Source of the DNA: Bactrocera neohumeralis
Lineage: Eukaryota; Arthropoda; Insecta; Diptera; Tephritidae
Reading direction: 5' to 3'
Length of the DNA: 64,000 bases
Assembly: GCF_024586455.1 (NCBI RefSeq)
Contig: NC_065922.1
Location: 77,111,106-77,175,105, forward strand
Below are positions 1 to 10,011 of this stretch, one piece after another. A program made the translations under genes and the position numbers. Under the pieces are notes generated by a model. That model saw only the letters and a program-made list of their open reading frames with translations. It was not told where the DNA came from and made no database searches. Numbering within the stretch: position 1 is the stretch's first letter; each line of letters opens with the position of its first letter.

Positions 1-169
1 GTACACGTTCAATTCACATAATTTTCGTACAATAATATTTATTTATATATAAAAATAATTTATTATTTACATACAGAAAATTACGATTTAAAAGCGAATT
101 AAGCATTCGTAATATAAAATATAATAATTATAATAATATAAAAGAAAATATATTAAACTTTATCATGCT

Positions 170-2341
170 TTATAATTTCGGATTTTCAAATAGCGGCCCT
201 CTTGATATCTCTATGTCCGCATATGGCTGGGTCTGTTCAATGTTGAGTGCTCGGAACTTTTTCAGTACCAATAGCGAGTAAAACTTTTGTGCCGCCTGCT
301 TTCTGGAGTTATTCACTGTTAATGCAGATAATATTAGGCAATCCTGTTTTATTAAACGAGATTTAACGGTATAGAACAATTGTGCTGCTCGTTTATTGAG
401 TACGCGCTCCTCAAATTGTTCATCTGTTTCATTTTCCAATTGCTCTTCAGCAGGATTTGGCGGTGGTGGCGGTAAATCGTAATCATTCCAATCTGTAGAT
501 ATATCGCTGGTCCGTTGCGCCTTGCCTGCTAGTATATCTTGTTGGATATTTGGTATATTCTCAGCTTCTTGCAATATAGATGACACTTGATCGGCTGGTA
601 GATTGGGTAAATTATCGATATGCTCAATACTGGAATGATGCGGAGTTTGGTCTCCATGGTGTAGACCTGCGGGCGTCACGTCGCCATGATTGAAATCATC
701 GGATGCATCGATACCGTGATGCATGTTACTCGGCGTTAGAGGTAAATCGTTGAGTGATGTTAAATTGTCAATACCATTGATTTCATTCATGCTTAGCATA
801 CGGCTGGGACTGCGCATATTGTCAAACAAAGAGCTCTCCGCCGGTGGTATTAAATTGTCTGCCAACGAATATTGTGCTTGACCAACACTTTGTTCAAGGT
901 CTCGCACAGTTTCTGGTGCCGCCAGACTTTGTGCCGTCACATCCGCAATGTTTTGCTGTACTGGCTGGAGCTCATGCTTTCTTTTACGACCGCGCTTGTT
1001 GTTTATGACATTTGCATCATTCTCATTCTGTATATGCTCTATAGCCAACAAGTCAGATGGACCAAGTATAGAAAAGTCTTCGAGTGCTGAACAACGAGAC
1101 ACTAAATGACGTTGGTAATTTAAAAACAATGCTCTGGCCGGTATAGTTCTAGAAGGTAGTGAAAATAATTTTTCCACACCGCCAGTTTCCTTCCAATAAG
1201 TGAGTCGTTTTGTTGGCGGTGCCAAATCTAATGTTGTTACAATATCCGTTGTGTTTGCCAATTGCGCCTTCATTTCCTCTCCAGATATATTTTTTACTTC
1301 ATCAACAATTAGCTTACGTTTGCGTTTAGCTTTGGTGACACCTTTGTATGCCGAGGCATCTATGGGGGCCAGGGCAAAACTTTCATCTTCATTTTGCAGC
1401 AATGTTGACTGGTCCAAAGGATTTTCATCTTCCTTTGAATTGCCTAAAGCTTCGTTACCCTCATCTTTGTGAGCTTCCTTCTCTACTTCATTTGCTTCGG
1501 ACGCATGTTCACAACTGGATGCTACAGATGGTGGTCTAATATCCATGTGATCCATGCCGTCGTCATCAGATTCTTGTGCAGCACCAATGGCAGCTTTCAA
1601 ATTATTGTCGCTGGTATCTAATGGCGGTTCAGCGAAAAGATCGTCTTCAAAAAGTTCAGGCTGTCCAAATTCATCCCCAAAACCATCTCCATCTAATCGT
1701 GAGTTTGCCAAATCTGTATCATTTAATGTTATTTTTGGTTCATCTACCAATGTAACGTCCGCCATGCCACCATCACCAAATAATTGATCATCTATATTCG
1801 CATCTATTGGACCACGTATCAAATCAGGAGTGTCGCCTTCAAATCCCATATCACCAAAACCGTCATCGTGAATAGAAAGTGACAAGCTACCACCATAATC
1901 CTCTCGCATAGTGATCTCATCTGCTCTAGATTGGTTTATCGCAAATTGTGCTTCTATGTCAATATCGTTCAACTCGGGCAAGGCTGTGTCGAAATCATGA
2001 AATACTTCTGGCAGAGTGATTGCATTTACATTTGCTTCTCTATGTCCTTCGGGAAGATCAACCATGCCAGGCCTAAAGGCCATTTTGATCTTAACAAATG
2101 CTTCATTGCAATCCGCCAATAAATACTTTGCTTTCCGCGAATAAATCCTAACGACGCCCAACAATAGATGCCCCGAAGTGCGAAGCGCCAATTTTACTTT
2201 TGGTTGCATTATACCTTCCACGGATTTTTCAATATTTGTTTCGAATACATGCGCCTTTGTTATTTTCTTATCCCAGTGAGCAGCCAACCATACTCGGGCC
2301 AAAGGGCCTTTTTTGGCCAAAATTAAATGTGCATAAAACAT
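170..2341 (-). CDS. vtd: Cohesin subunit Rad21 (verthandi, kleisin)
   Basis: Single-exon ORF of 723 aa starting MFYAHLILAKKGPLARVW, the characteristic N-terminus of Rad21/Scc1 kleisins. Residues 1-105 match the Rad21/Rec8 N-terminal domain that binds SMC3, and the last ~65 residues (ending in SRGPLFENPKL) match the winged-helix domain that binds SMC1. The middle is acidic and disordered, as usual. DEITMRED at residues 141-148 carries the ExxR core of a separase cleavage site, in the same place as in vertebrate Rad21. By family knowledge it closes the cohesin ring for sister-chromatid cohesion, loop formation and repair in the nucleus. Length is close to that of the Drosophila protein. No frame lesion is seen. 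AT-rich sequence with several AATAAA-like signals follows the stop. Confidence 0.96.
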   Translation of the reverse strand: MFYAHLILAKKGPLARVWLAAHWDKKITKAHVFETNIEKSVEGIMQPKVKLALRTSGHLLLGVVRIYSRKAKYLLADCNEAFVKIKMAFRPGMVDLPEGHREANVNAITLPEVFHDFDTALPELNDIDIEAQFAINQSRADEITMREDYGGSLSLSIHDDGFGDMGFEGDTPDLIRGPIDANIDDQLFGDGGMADVTLVDEPKITLNDTDLANSRLDGDGFGDEFGQPELFEDDLFAEPPLDTSDNNLKAAIGAAQESDDDGMDHMDIRPPSVASSCEHASEANEVEKEAHKDEGNEALGNSKEDENPLDQSTLLQNEDESFALAPIDASAYKGVTKAKRKRKLIVDEVKNISGEEMKAQLANTTDIVTTLDLAPPTKRLTYWKETGGVEKLFSLPSRTIPARALFLNYQRHLVSRCSALEDFSILGPSDLLAIEHIQNENDANVINNKRGRKRKHELQPVQQNIADVTAQSLAAPETVRDLEQSVGQAQYSLADNLIPPAESSLFDNMRSPSRMLSMNEINGIDNLTSLNDLPLTPSNMHHGIDASDDFNHGDVTPAGLHHGDQTPHHSSIEHIDNLPNLPADQVSSILQEAENIPNIQQDILAGKAQRTSDISTDWNDYDLPPPPPNPAEEQLENETDEQFEERVLNKRAAQLFYTVKSRLIKQDCLILSALTVNNSRKQAAQKFYSLLVLKKFRALNIEQTQPYADIEISRGPLFENPKL

Positions 2342-3051
2342 ATCTTTTTATAAATTTATATTAGCTACGCCACAATTAACCAAACATTTCTTTACAGCTT
2401 TCTTTTAGATTGGACTGTAAGTGTTACCACCCGATTACAAATCTCTTTTTTTATTTTGATGTGTATACGTTGTTGCCACTAAATTATTGAGCTGTAATAC
2501 ACAATTTCGGTTTTTATATATTTTCTACACTATAATGCCTCTTTTATGCAATATACCATTATTTTATGTCAATCTGTTCGTGATATTGTTCAATAATTAA
2601 TTAAGTTACTAATATTTCGATATCGTCTCCGTGCTTCTTGGCACCATTTCGAATTGCCAATTGCGGCACCTAGAACAAAATGGCTATATTCCATTTTATA
2701 TCAACGAATAGAAAACAAACTTATTATACCCATTGAATATTTTGTATGATAAGAATTAAATAAACTTATTTTTTGATTATACTCAATAAGCTCCAATCGA
2801 ACTTATGTATGTATTTTGTCTGCCATTAAATTATCAAAAAACTTTCATACTTGTAGGTACATGCATAAAATATGTTCTAGACACACAAATGTATAGTGCA
2901 TACGTTGTGTAATAATATACCGACCGTTTTGACATAAACAATATAGCCGTCGATAATAACAACAAAGTCTTCAAAATAGCCAACTTGGTTGTTGTTGTAG
3001 TAACAATATTTTCAGATATTATGTTTTATAAAATAAATCGAAATCAATTAC
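2342..3051. other. Intergenic or intronic gap between Rad21 and the ERGIC2 exons
   Basis: About 710 bases of AT-rich sequence without a credible coding exon. It should contain the Rad21 promoter. If ERGIC2 continues beyond the window it is also ERGIC2 intron. I looked on the minus strand for the next ERGIC2 exon and found none. Confidence 0.6.
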
Positions 3052-3762
3052 CTTATTAATACCCAATGTTCCATGTAAACGACATGCATCATATTGCTCC
3101 TCCGGAAGTTTTTTCAAGTCTCCTATTGGTTTCAAATTCACTTCATTATTTTTAATAATATCTTTAAATAGAATATCCGCAACAGAGTGATATTCTTCTC
3201 TCAAAAACGTATTCATATGCTGCATGCGTTCGAATTGAAGGCGTTCCTCTTCAGGTAAAACCCACCAAGTGCCTTCTCGTTGCAATGTACCATACGCGAA
3301 TACGTCCTGTTGTGTCTCATCCATTAGGTCAACGCCAGAAAGGGCTACACGTTATAAATCAGTCAGTATTACTAATCAATCCTTTATGTTACAATGCCAT
3401 ATTTACTTACAGGAGCATGGCATGGCCACGGTGATATCGACATGCATTTGTACTTTATCATCCATGTCGATGTCAGGTTCAAATTGATAAATGAGATCAG
3501 CTTCTTTGTAATAGCATACCTCCTTATAAATGAGGTAAATAATGAGCAAACGACTTAATAAAGATACTAAAGACGGGATGGGTTAAAACAGTTTAGCGCA
3601 TTATTTATTTTTGGTGCACATATGTTTGTATTTCAACTTACATGTACCCCCTATTTCTGTTGTTTCTGTATATTTTTCCGGCACTTTCTTAAAAGCATCC
3701 AAATTTTTTGCCAACTCAATAAGATTGTTTTTATCACCACGATAACGCAATGTCGCTGTCAT
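3052..3762 (-). CDS. ERGIC2-type ER-Golgi intermediate compartment protein, 5' half only (three exons)
   Basis: Three exons join in frame: 3762-3642, 3566-3411 and 3344-3052, giving 190 codons. The start MTATLRYRGD leads into LDAFKKVPEKYTETTEIGGT, the N-terminal signature of ERGIC2/Erv41. Exon 2 encodes one hydrophobic membrane segment (LLIIYLIY) and then VDITVAMPC, a hallmark of the lumenal domain. Exon 3 ends CRLHGTLGINK just before a GTAATT donor, as in the family. ERGIC2 cycles between ER and Golgi in a complex with ERGIC3 and helps cargo transport in the early secretory pathway. Family members are about 380 aa, so the second half, including the C-terminal membrane segment, is missing here. 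It may lie left of the window, which would leave Rad21 inside an intron, or be lost. It is divergent from the COMMD10 gene. Confidence 0.88.
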
Positions 3763-4096
3763 ATTCGATCACCATTTAACTAATTTATGGCAATATTAAC
3801 AAATTTTATATAGGAATGACGATGTGTCCAAATAGCTTCGAAACAGCTGTAATATGAAAACAATCGATGGTTGGTAACGCTATGAAGAGAGTGTTACCAT
3901 AAATTCAAACTCTTTCAATTCCAAACATTATTGAAAACCAATGTTGAGTGGGCAGCACTGCCAAGCACGGCCGGACACCATTTTGATATACAAAACAAAA
4001 TTTTTCGCCAGAAGTGCCAGAAGCACGGTAGAGGATTATAATCGTTTTTATAGAATACATTAAGTGTGCCTATAAATAAATTAAACTTTTATATTA
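3763..4096. promoter_or_regulatory. Shared divergent promoter interval (ERGIC2 / COMMD10)
   Basis: Only 334 bases separate two divergent ATGs. No TATA box is obvious at a proper distance. It includes CAGCTG- and CGATGG-type short motifs but nothing I can assign. The promoter role is inferred from the head-to-head layout. Confidence 0.5.
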
Positions 4097-4863
4097 ATGG
4101 CTGCGAATTGGATAAAAATTACTGAGAGGTGATTATCAAAAAATACAGTTCTTTTTAAATTTATAATTGTACACATTTTCCTTTGGGTTTTTGCTTTCGT
4201 AAGGATGTAAAATTTAGAATATATGTACATATGTATCTTTGAAATTCCGGCGTAAAAACGTTTTTTCTTTGTAGAGCACGAGAGGGTATTAAAATTATAA
4301 ATGCGTTACCATATGATACTTTTACAACAGTGCTAAGTTTTGTCCATCGGCAAATGATACCTGCGACAACTGAGGACGCTATAGAGCCAGAAAATGCTTT
4401 GGAGGAATTGGAACGTTTAGTTGGTGTACCACGTGCCGATTTTCTTCTAATGATTAAAACTTTTTCCTACATTTTACGACGCACGTCTACATTTGTCATC
4501 AAACCAACCCGATTGCACGCTGAATTACGAGAAAAGTTGCAGCTTCAAGATGATGCGAAAATCGATGCGATTGTTAGGTTATGGGTACGCCAAACAACAC
4601 CAATCATGAATAGTTTGGCTTGTGAACGTTATGAATCAAATGAGATACAAGATGTTGCATGGAAACTAAATGTGGAAATCTCATCACATTGTGAGCAACG
4701 TGAGAAAAATGCCTTAGCCATGTTGCAATTAAAAACAGGTACAGGCGAAGACATCAATTTGGAGATGAACCATGAAGAGTTGTTGCAATTATATAATCAG
4801 TTCGAGTGTATTCAAAACGAATTAGATGCCTTAAAACATCAACAGACGGAGCAAAAGGCTTAG
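4097..4863 (+). CDS. COMM domain-containing protein 10 (COMMD10)
   Basis: Two exons: 4097-4128 (MAANWIKITE) and 4275-4863, separated by a 146-bp GT..AG intron. Together they make 206 aa, close to human COMMD10 (202 aa). The N-terminal half is the helical HN domain. The C-terminal ~70 residues (VAWKLNVEISS to NHEELLQLYNQFECIQNELDAL) form the COMM domain; the end matches the COMMD10 pattern of a helix beginning HxELxxxYN. COMMD proteins assemble into the ten-membered Commander ring with CCDC22/CCDC93 and retriever and act in endosomal recycling. The start is set by the upstream exon and frame closure; an apparent in-exon start near 4330 is not needed. Confidence 0.92.
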
Positions 4864-6120
4864 AAATTTATAGAAAGTAAATTCGTGAGTACGTTCAATT
4901 TATAATAACATTAGTATTTATTGTTAAATTAAGTTAAACTTAGTTTAGTAAAATTTCACTGAATTTTGTAATACGTTTGGTGACATTAGTTAGGAAAATT
5001 TAATAGACTTTTGTAAAACAATTAATGAAAAGTAATTTTGGTGCAAGGAATGCAATGCAATTAGTCGGCATTACTTGTAAAAAATCGCGACCTTGTAGTA
5101 AACTCAGGAAACGGGAATACCTCTTATTTGAGAAATATTGCTCTTGGTAATTCCCAACTTTAAACTTGAAATGAATTACATTGGGCTAATTATATCACAT
5201 GATATTATCAATACTTCAGATAGTGGGTGGCTGGCCCAGCTAACATCGTTTCTTATATAGGCGAGCAGGCCAACCCGAATGTTGGATCAGATCACATTAA
5301 CTGGGTAATATCAGATGATATGATCAACACATCACAAAATGGCTAACTAGGCCAGCTACCACCGGTTTTTATATAGGCGGACATGTGGGTCGGAATTTGG
5401 GGTCACATGATCTATTTGTTTAAACATTCTTATGTAGCAAATGATTTCATAATATTCTGCATTCGGCCAAATTAGGTGTTCTTTGGCGAATTTAAGACGT
5501 GCCACATAATTTCTTTAACGGTACTTTTCGAGGACTATGGGCAATAAATTATGTTCACGGGGAAGTATGTTCACTGTATGAACCCTGCAAGGTAATCTCA
5601 ATTCGTCCAGAATCTCCACAGCTGACATTGTAGGTCCAGTCTTAGCGCACCTTACGTCTTTCGCAATCTAACATGCGCCCTTTTTTTGCATATAATGCAT
5701 TCGTAAAAACAATGTTCCTTATTTCATCACTGAAATAAAAATAAAAAATACGTGTTTTAGTAAAGACAATAAACTAGGTATTGGACGAAGGAAAAAAAAA
5801 TGAAAATTGGATTTTTGGATTTTGACTGGTCACAGTCATATTTGTTTTGCTTTTTCCATTGAATAACAAATAAAATATCAGAAAATATACTTTTTGTATG
5901 ATAAAATTAATTATGTATTTTGTAGTAAAAATAATCTGTTTGCATCCACTCACCGTTCACTACGATTTTATTAGCTGTAAAATAGTTACGGTAAGTGTTT
6001 CACACTTTTTCTTGTGTACAATCGTGTTATCTCCAGTACTACTCTTTACACCTTGTCTTAACTAGGCATTACAACCGTGATTCAGTTTCGTTACGGCATC
6101 TACTTGTGTCCGTCTCCTAG
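4864..6120. other. Intergenic region downstream of COMMD10
   Basis: No coding region recognised. Holds the COMMD10 3' UTR, a diverged tandem duplication near 5175-5405 (listed separately), and AT-rich unique-looking sequence. Confidence 0.6.
5175..5405. repeat. Diverged two-copy tandem repeat, ~116-bp unit
   Basis: Two neighbouring copies (about 5175-5291 and 5292-5405) share in order an ATCACAT..ATGATAT..TCAACAC block, a GGCTGGCCCAGCTA / GGCCAGCTACCA block, TTATATAGGCG and a GGTCGGAATTTGG-like end. Clear by eye but with many differences, so old. Function unknown. Confidence 0.65.
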
Positions 6121-6159
6121 CTTACTGCTGTTAATAACTGATTTTAATACTGATTAAAG

Positions 6160-6690
6160 CTCAATGAATAATCTTGAAACTATTACCGCTGGTGGGTACA
6201 TAAAGTAAAAATGAGTCAAAAGATATATTTTTGAACTGCACCGAGATGTGTGCTTTTGATTAATACTCTTAAGACTAACTTATTACATTGTTTGAATTGT
6301 AATATCAAACTGTTAAACTCAAATAAGAATCTTTAAGTTCTTACCGCTGATGGGCGGGAAAGAAAGTCTTTCCTGAGCTGAGTATTCATTCTGATTTTAT
6401 TTTATTATTTTTAAGCCTATACAATTCAATACATGTCTTGGCTGGTTAGGACCAAATCCTTGATATTGCCTGTATTTTATTTATAGAGGTCTTACAATTT
6501 TGGCTCGAGCTACTAATCCGGCTCGAAGCACCAAATGTTATAAACTCAATGTAGATTCTATCAAACCTTACCACTGGTTGGGTGAAATGAAAGTCTTTCA
6601 CTGAGCTGAGAATTATTCATTCTAATTTTATTTTAATATGTTTAAGCCATACCAATACCCATGGCTCTAAAATGGAGTTTTTGCAGTTCT
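6160..6690 (-). mobile_element. Internally deleted BEL/Pao LTR remnants
   Basis: Two LTR-like segments, each starting TGTTA..AAACTCAA and running through a TTACCRCTGG box and CTGAGCTGAG, at about 6309 and 6536. Between them lies the BEL-type leader CCGGCTCGAAGCACCAAA (minus-strand primer-binding region, reading TTTGGTGC..GAGCCGG). A third decayed box lies near 6187. Same architecture as 21897-22540, so these are internally deleted elements on the minus strand. No coding capacity remains. Confidence 0.6.
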
Positions 6691-7230
6691 TCTGCTAATT
6701 TTAATCGATTTTCCATTTTAGTAAGAAAAAAATTATGGTTAAATTAATAAGATATTTAAGATAAAATTAAAAATATTTTTTACTTTGACTTTGATGAAAT
6801 AAGTTCTTTGGATCTTATTATCCGTTATGTCTACATTTAAACATTTAACATATAAATGATAGCATTTTCCGCATCTCGAAGGACCAAAAATGTTGGTGTT
6901 GATAGGGAGGTGATATTAACACGTTGACTGCCAACTACGAGATAACTCATAGTATGATTTCCCTTCCAGGAAGCCAACTACGAGTTATCTCGTACTACCT
7001 AAAACTACCACTTTTTGTGTAGCTACGAGTAAAACCGTATTATAATAGTGTTAGTATCTGTTAAATGAGACGCGAAGGGTTTTAGTTATAAAATAGTACT
7101 CAGCTCTGGTTGCCCAAAGCTCCTTTATTTATAGAATTCCTTATCCTAATTCATGTATGCACCACATGCAGAGTGCATACAAATATCTTAATTCTAATCT
7201 ACTGTACATATGGAAGTATGTACACATATC
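6691..7230. other. Non-coding flank left of the first piggyBac
   Basis: AT-rich, apart from the possible TTAA-element end at 6916. A LTR-like scrap (GAGGACCAAAAATGTT-type) occurs near 6880. No gene. Confidence 0.5.
6916..7035. repeat. Possible solo end of another TTAA element, with a tandem TACGAG motif
   Basis: TTAA is followed by CACGTTGACTGCCAACTACG, then three CTACGAG-type repeats, one of them a near-palindrome (CTACGAGTTATCTCGTA). This resembles the terminal plus subterminal organisation of piggyBac-like ends. No partner end is visible in the window. Confidence 0.35.
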
Positions 7231-7234
7231 TTAA

Positions 7235-7412
7235 CACTTAGAGCCCCGCGTGCACCACCGGTGGACATTTCTGTTTTGACGATTTTGGACAATGTGACCA
7301 CCCGTGGGCATTGGTGGATTTTCATTATGGGACAACGTGACCACCCGTGGTCATACGTCGTGTTTCATTTACCGACGTTGTGATCACCGGTGGAAAGGTT
7401 CTGCATATATTT
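7235..7412. repeat. PB1 left end: TIR and subterminal palindromes
   Basis: After the TIR come ACCACCGGTGG (about 7255), ACCACCCGTGGGC (about 7299), ACCACCCGTGGTCA (about 7351) and ATCACCGGTGGAA (about 7392). Probably transposase binding sites, by analogy with subterminal repeats of piggyBac elements. Confidence 0.75.
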
Positions 7413-7747
7413 TCCTTTGAAATAAAATTTGTTCGGTCCCAGGATGTAAGCCTTTTTGACTTGGACTTTGTAATTTGGTCTGATAAAGCCCAAAAAATAG
7501 TGATTCAACTTTAGGTAAGAAAAATTCATTTCAGGATTTAAAAAGTAAGAAATATATTATATATTTTAGATAAATATATTTTATTTTGCATTAAAAAAAT
7601 TTTTTTATCAACGAAAACAAGTCCAATTCAATATAACTATTTCAAAATTTCATTTTAGGACTTAAAAAGTAAGATAAAAGAAAAGAAAAAAAACAGTTGA
7701 ATATAACTATTCCAAAACTCTTCAGAAAAAAAAAATTTAATAATGAT

Positions 7748-9472
7748 TTATTTGTGGTTTTGAAAACACACTAAACACATTGCTTCTTCACATTGCTCAC
7801 AAATAGTGTTCACCCTTTTGGCATTTTTTCGCGCATACGCCGCGTTGTGTCTCCTTGACATTGTTTTATAACATGCAACACATCTCTTTCTGGTCTCTCT
7901 CTTTTGACCCTCCAATTCTTTTAATATGTGTTTTTTGGGATCTCTAGATGTCGATGGTCGCATCATATCCGCATCTGAATTTAAAAGGCCTGAGACAATT
8001 AATTCCTTGAATCGCGTTATATTCATCCTTTTTCCATTCAATGTATTAAAAAGATGTAAGGCGTTTACAATTGTGGTAGCAGTTATTAGATGGAACAGTA
8101 AACGTTTGTACCATTTTACTGTGCGACGACAGTAGGGAGTATACGCTGCCATCTGATCTGACAAGTCGATAAATGTTTTGCCTTTGTTGTAGGCTAACAC
8201 TACAGCTGGTTTAATGCATTCTCTTCCTTTATGCAAAAAAGTTGTAAGTGAATCGTCATGCTTTGTAGTTAGCATTAATACATCGCGTTTGTCTTTCCAC
8301 TTTAGTACTACTGTTTTATTTTCGTTCTGTCGGGATATTATTTCGCTCTTTTTTAATGTTGCTTTTATTACTTCTGGAGGATTCTGTTTTCGATTGGCTC
8401 TTAGAGTTCCAACGAGATGGGTGTTATTTTGAATCATCTTGTCCGCTAACGAAACACTTGTATACCAATTGACAGTGAAGAGGGTTCTTCCTGAATTTAA
8501 GAGTCCATCCATTAGCTCAGTTACAACTGTTTCTGAAACTGATGTATCGTCCTGTTTCACTTTGCCTGTATAGACTTTGAATGACCAGGTGTAACCTCCT
8601 GCTACACAAAGTTTAAAAACTTTAATGCCGTATTTATGCCGCTTATTAGGTATGTATTGCCGGAAATGTATCCTTCCACGGAATGGAACGTTACTTTCGT
8701 CAATACACACGTGATTTTCTGGAACGTACGCCTCTTTGAACTTGGACTGGAGCATATTTAGAACGTCAGATATTTTGTGAAGACGATCATTCAGATTTGC
8801 TTGGCTTTCGTTATCGGAAGTATGAAACATGGTCAATAATTGTTCAAATCTGTTTCTGCTCATAAATGTAGGAATTTCATTTTTATACAGTATGTTCCTG
8901 GACCAATAATCCCTTTGTTTTGGTACTTGAAGTAGACCCATCCAAATAATAATTCCAAGAAATGTACGCATTTCTGAAGGATCGGTATCTACCCATTTTG
9001 CTAGCCTTTTTGTCTGCGATCTATTGGAGGAGTTTTCGACTGCAATAATGTGTTGCGCAGCAAACCTGTTAGTTTCTGTAACAAACAGATTTATCATGTC
9101 TTCAGATATAAAATAGTTAAAAAAATCTGCAGGAGATTTTCCAGTTAAAGTGGCAGCAACATCAGGATTCACGCCTGTACACATCGGGGATTCAACAAAC
9201 GTCAATCGATCTCCACCAACAGGCCCCCATGTTCGACTATTTATCAAGTTTGCAAGAGGAACTTCTTCGTCAGGATCTTCATCCAAGTCCATTGCTGTCT
9301 CTTCATTACTATCGTCGAAATCTTCGTTATCAGATTCTAAATTCGAACTTTCAGAATCTGGCTCAAAGTCATTATCAACAAATGAATCATCTGAAAATCC
9401 TGTAACTACGTCTACACTTGATTTTTCGAGGTCGTCAGCAATGTCATCACGTGTTAAAAGTTTTCTAGACAT
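7748..9472 (-). CDS. piggyBac-type transposase (PB1), uninterrupted but catalytic D2 replaced
   Basis: 574 aa, one exon. Acidic N-terminus (residues 28-72), then the DDE_Tnp_1_7 catalytic domain from about residue 115 to 475, then a C-terminal cysteine/histidine-rich zinc-binding tail (CVAC..CEQC..CLVCFQNH). In the piggyBac family catalysis needs three aspartates. The first is D258 (CIDES) and the third D436 (FIDLSDQM). At the place of the second, normally DNWFTS, this protein reads VNWYTS: V334, codon GTC read from 8473-8471, one base away from GAC. Cut-and-paste activity is therefore unlikely, although the frame is open. It may be a very recent lesion or a copy kept for DNA binding. It sits alone between intact ends. 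Confidence 0.93.
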   Translation of the reverse strand: MSRKLLTRDDIADDLEKSSVDVVTGFSDDSFVDNDFEPDSESSNLESDNEDFDDSNEETAMDLDEDPDEEVPLANLINSRTWGPVGGDRLTFVESPMCTGVNPDVAATLTGKSPADFFNYFISEDMINLFVTETNRFAAQHIIAVENSSNRSQTKRLAKWVDTDPSEMRTFLGIIIWMGLLQVPKQRDYWSRNILYKNEIPTFMSRNRFEQLLTMFHTSDNESQANLNDRLHKISDVLNMLQSKFKEAYVPENHVCIDESNVPFRGRIHFRQYIPNKRHKYGIKVFKLCVAGGYTWSFKVYTGKVKQDDTSVSETVVTELMDGLLNSGRTLFTVNWYTSVSLADKMIQNNTHLVGTLRANRKQNPPEVIKATLKKSEIISRQNENKTVVLKWKDKRDVLMLTTKHDDSLTTFLHKGRECIKPAVVLAYNKGKTFIDLSDQMAAYTPYCRRTVKWYKRLLFHLITATTIVNALHLFNTLNGKRMNITRFKELIVSGLLNSDADMMRPSTSRDPKKHILKELEGQKRETRKRCVACYKTMSRRHNAAYARKNAKRVNTICEQCEEAMCLVCFQNHK

Positions 9473-9564
9473 CTCAAATTAGATCTATAAAACAAATAAA
9501 TGAAAAAAATAAAAAAAAATAAAAAAGATACATACATAAAAATATAAAATTAGAGTATGCTCAC

Positions 9565-9835
9565 TGGTGGCCACTTGGATCCAATATGTATTTTAACATT
9601 CTGGGACAATGTGACCACCGGTGGTCACAAAAAAAAAAAAACAGGAAAAAACAACAAAAATGCATTTGGTTTATCAAAAATAAATATCACAAAGTCACCT
9701 CACTCGCAAAAATCAATAAAACTAAGTAACCAAATTTTGGTCCCAGCTTGACAACTAAAGCACAACCCTTCGTCAGCATGCGGCCCACCGGTGTAGAAAA
9801 AAATGACCACCGGTGGGCACGCGGGGCTCTAAGTG
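9565..9835. repeat. PB1 right end: TIR and subterminal palindromes
   Basis: Mirror of the left end: TCACTGGTGGCC (about 9570), GACCACCGGTGGTCAC (about 9612), CCCACCGGTGT (about 9784), GACCACCGGTGGGC (about 9806) running into the reverse-complement TIR ending at 9835. Confidence 0.75.
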
Positions 9836-9839
9836 TTAA

Positions 9840-10011
9840 GCATACATGTTCCCAACGGCATACATAAGTTTTTCTACATAAACCAACGCATAGAGATACA
9901 TACATTCATATGAGGCACGTATGCATTTATATGCAATACGTATGCACTCAACAATTAACAAACAAAGATATTTATTTAAGATAACATATTGACCTAAGAT
10001 ATGCATTTAGG
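9840..10011. other. Flank between PB1 and the hAT element
   Basis: Rich in GCATACAT/ATGTATGC-type words, which also occur left of PB1 (7150-7230). This is the original target context. No gene. Confidence 0.5.

Larger units (their letters stand above)
7235..9835 (-). mobile_element. Complete piggyBac superfamily transposon 1 (PB1), 2.6 kb
   Basis: Flanked by TTAA target duplications at 7231-7234 and 9836-9839. The ends are inverted repeats CACTTAGAGCCCCGCGTG.. (7235 inward; reverse complement ending at 9835) of about 30 bp with one or two differences. Both ends carry several subterminal copies of a palindromic CCACCGGTGG-type motif. One transposase gene, on the minus strand, fills the middle. 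The element structure is intact, but the transposase has lost a catalytic residue (see the CDS). Confidence 0.95.

Noticed and set aside
872..2122. Plus-strand ORFs of 60-90 codons opposite Rad21
   Set aside because: They are antisense shadows of a strongly conserved protein and show no family pattern or splice structure.
4330..4863. COMMD10 starting inside exon 2
   Set aside because: The codon there is GTG, and an upstream ATG exon joins in frame through a good intron.
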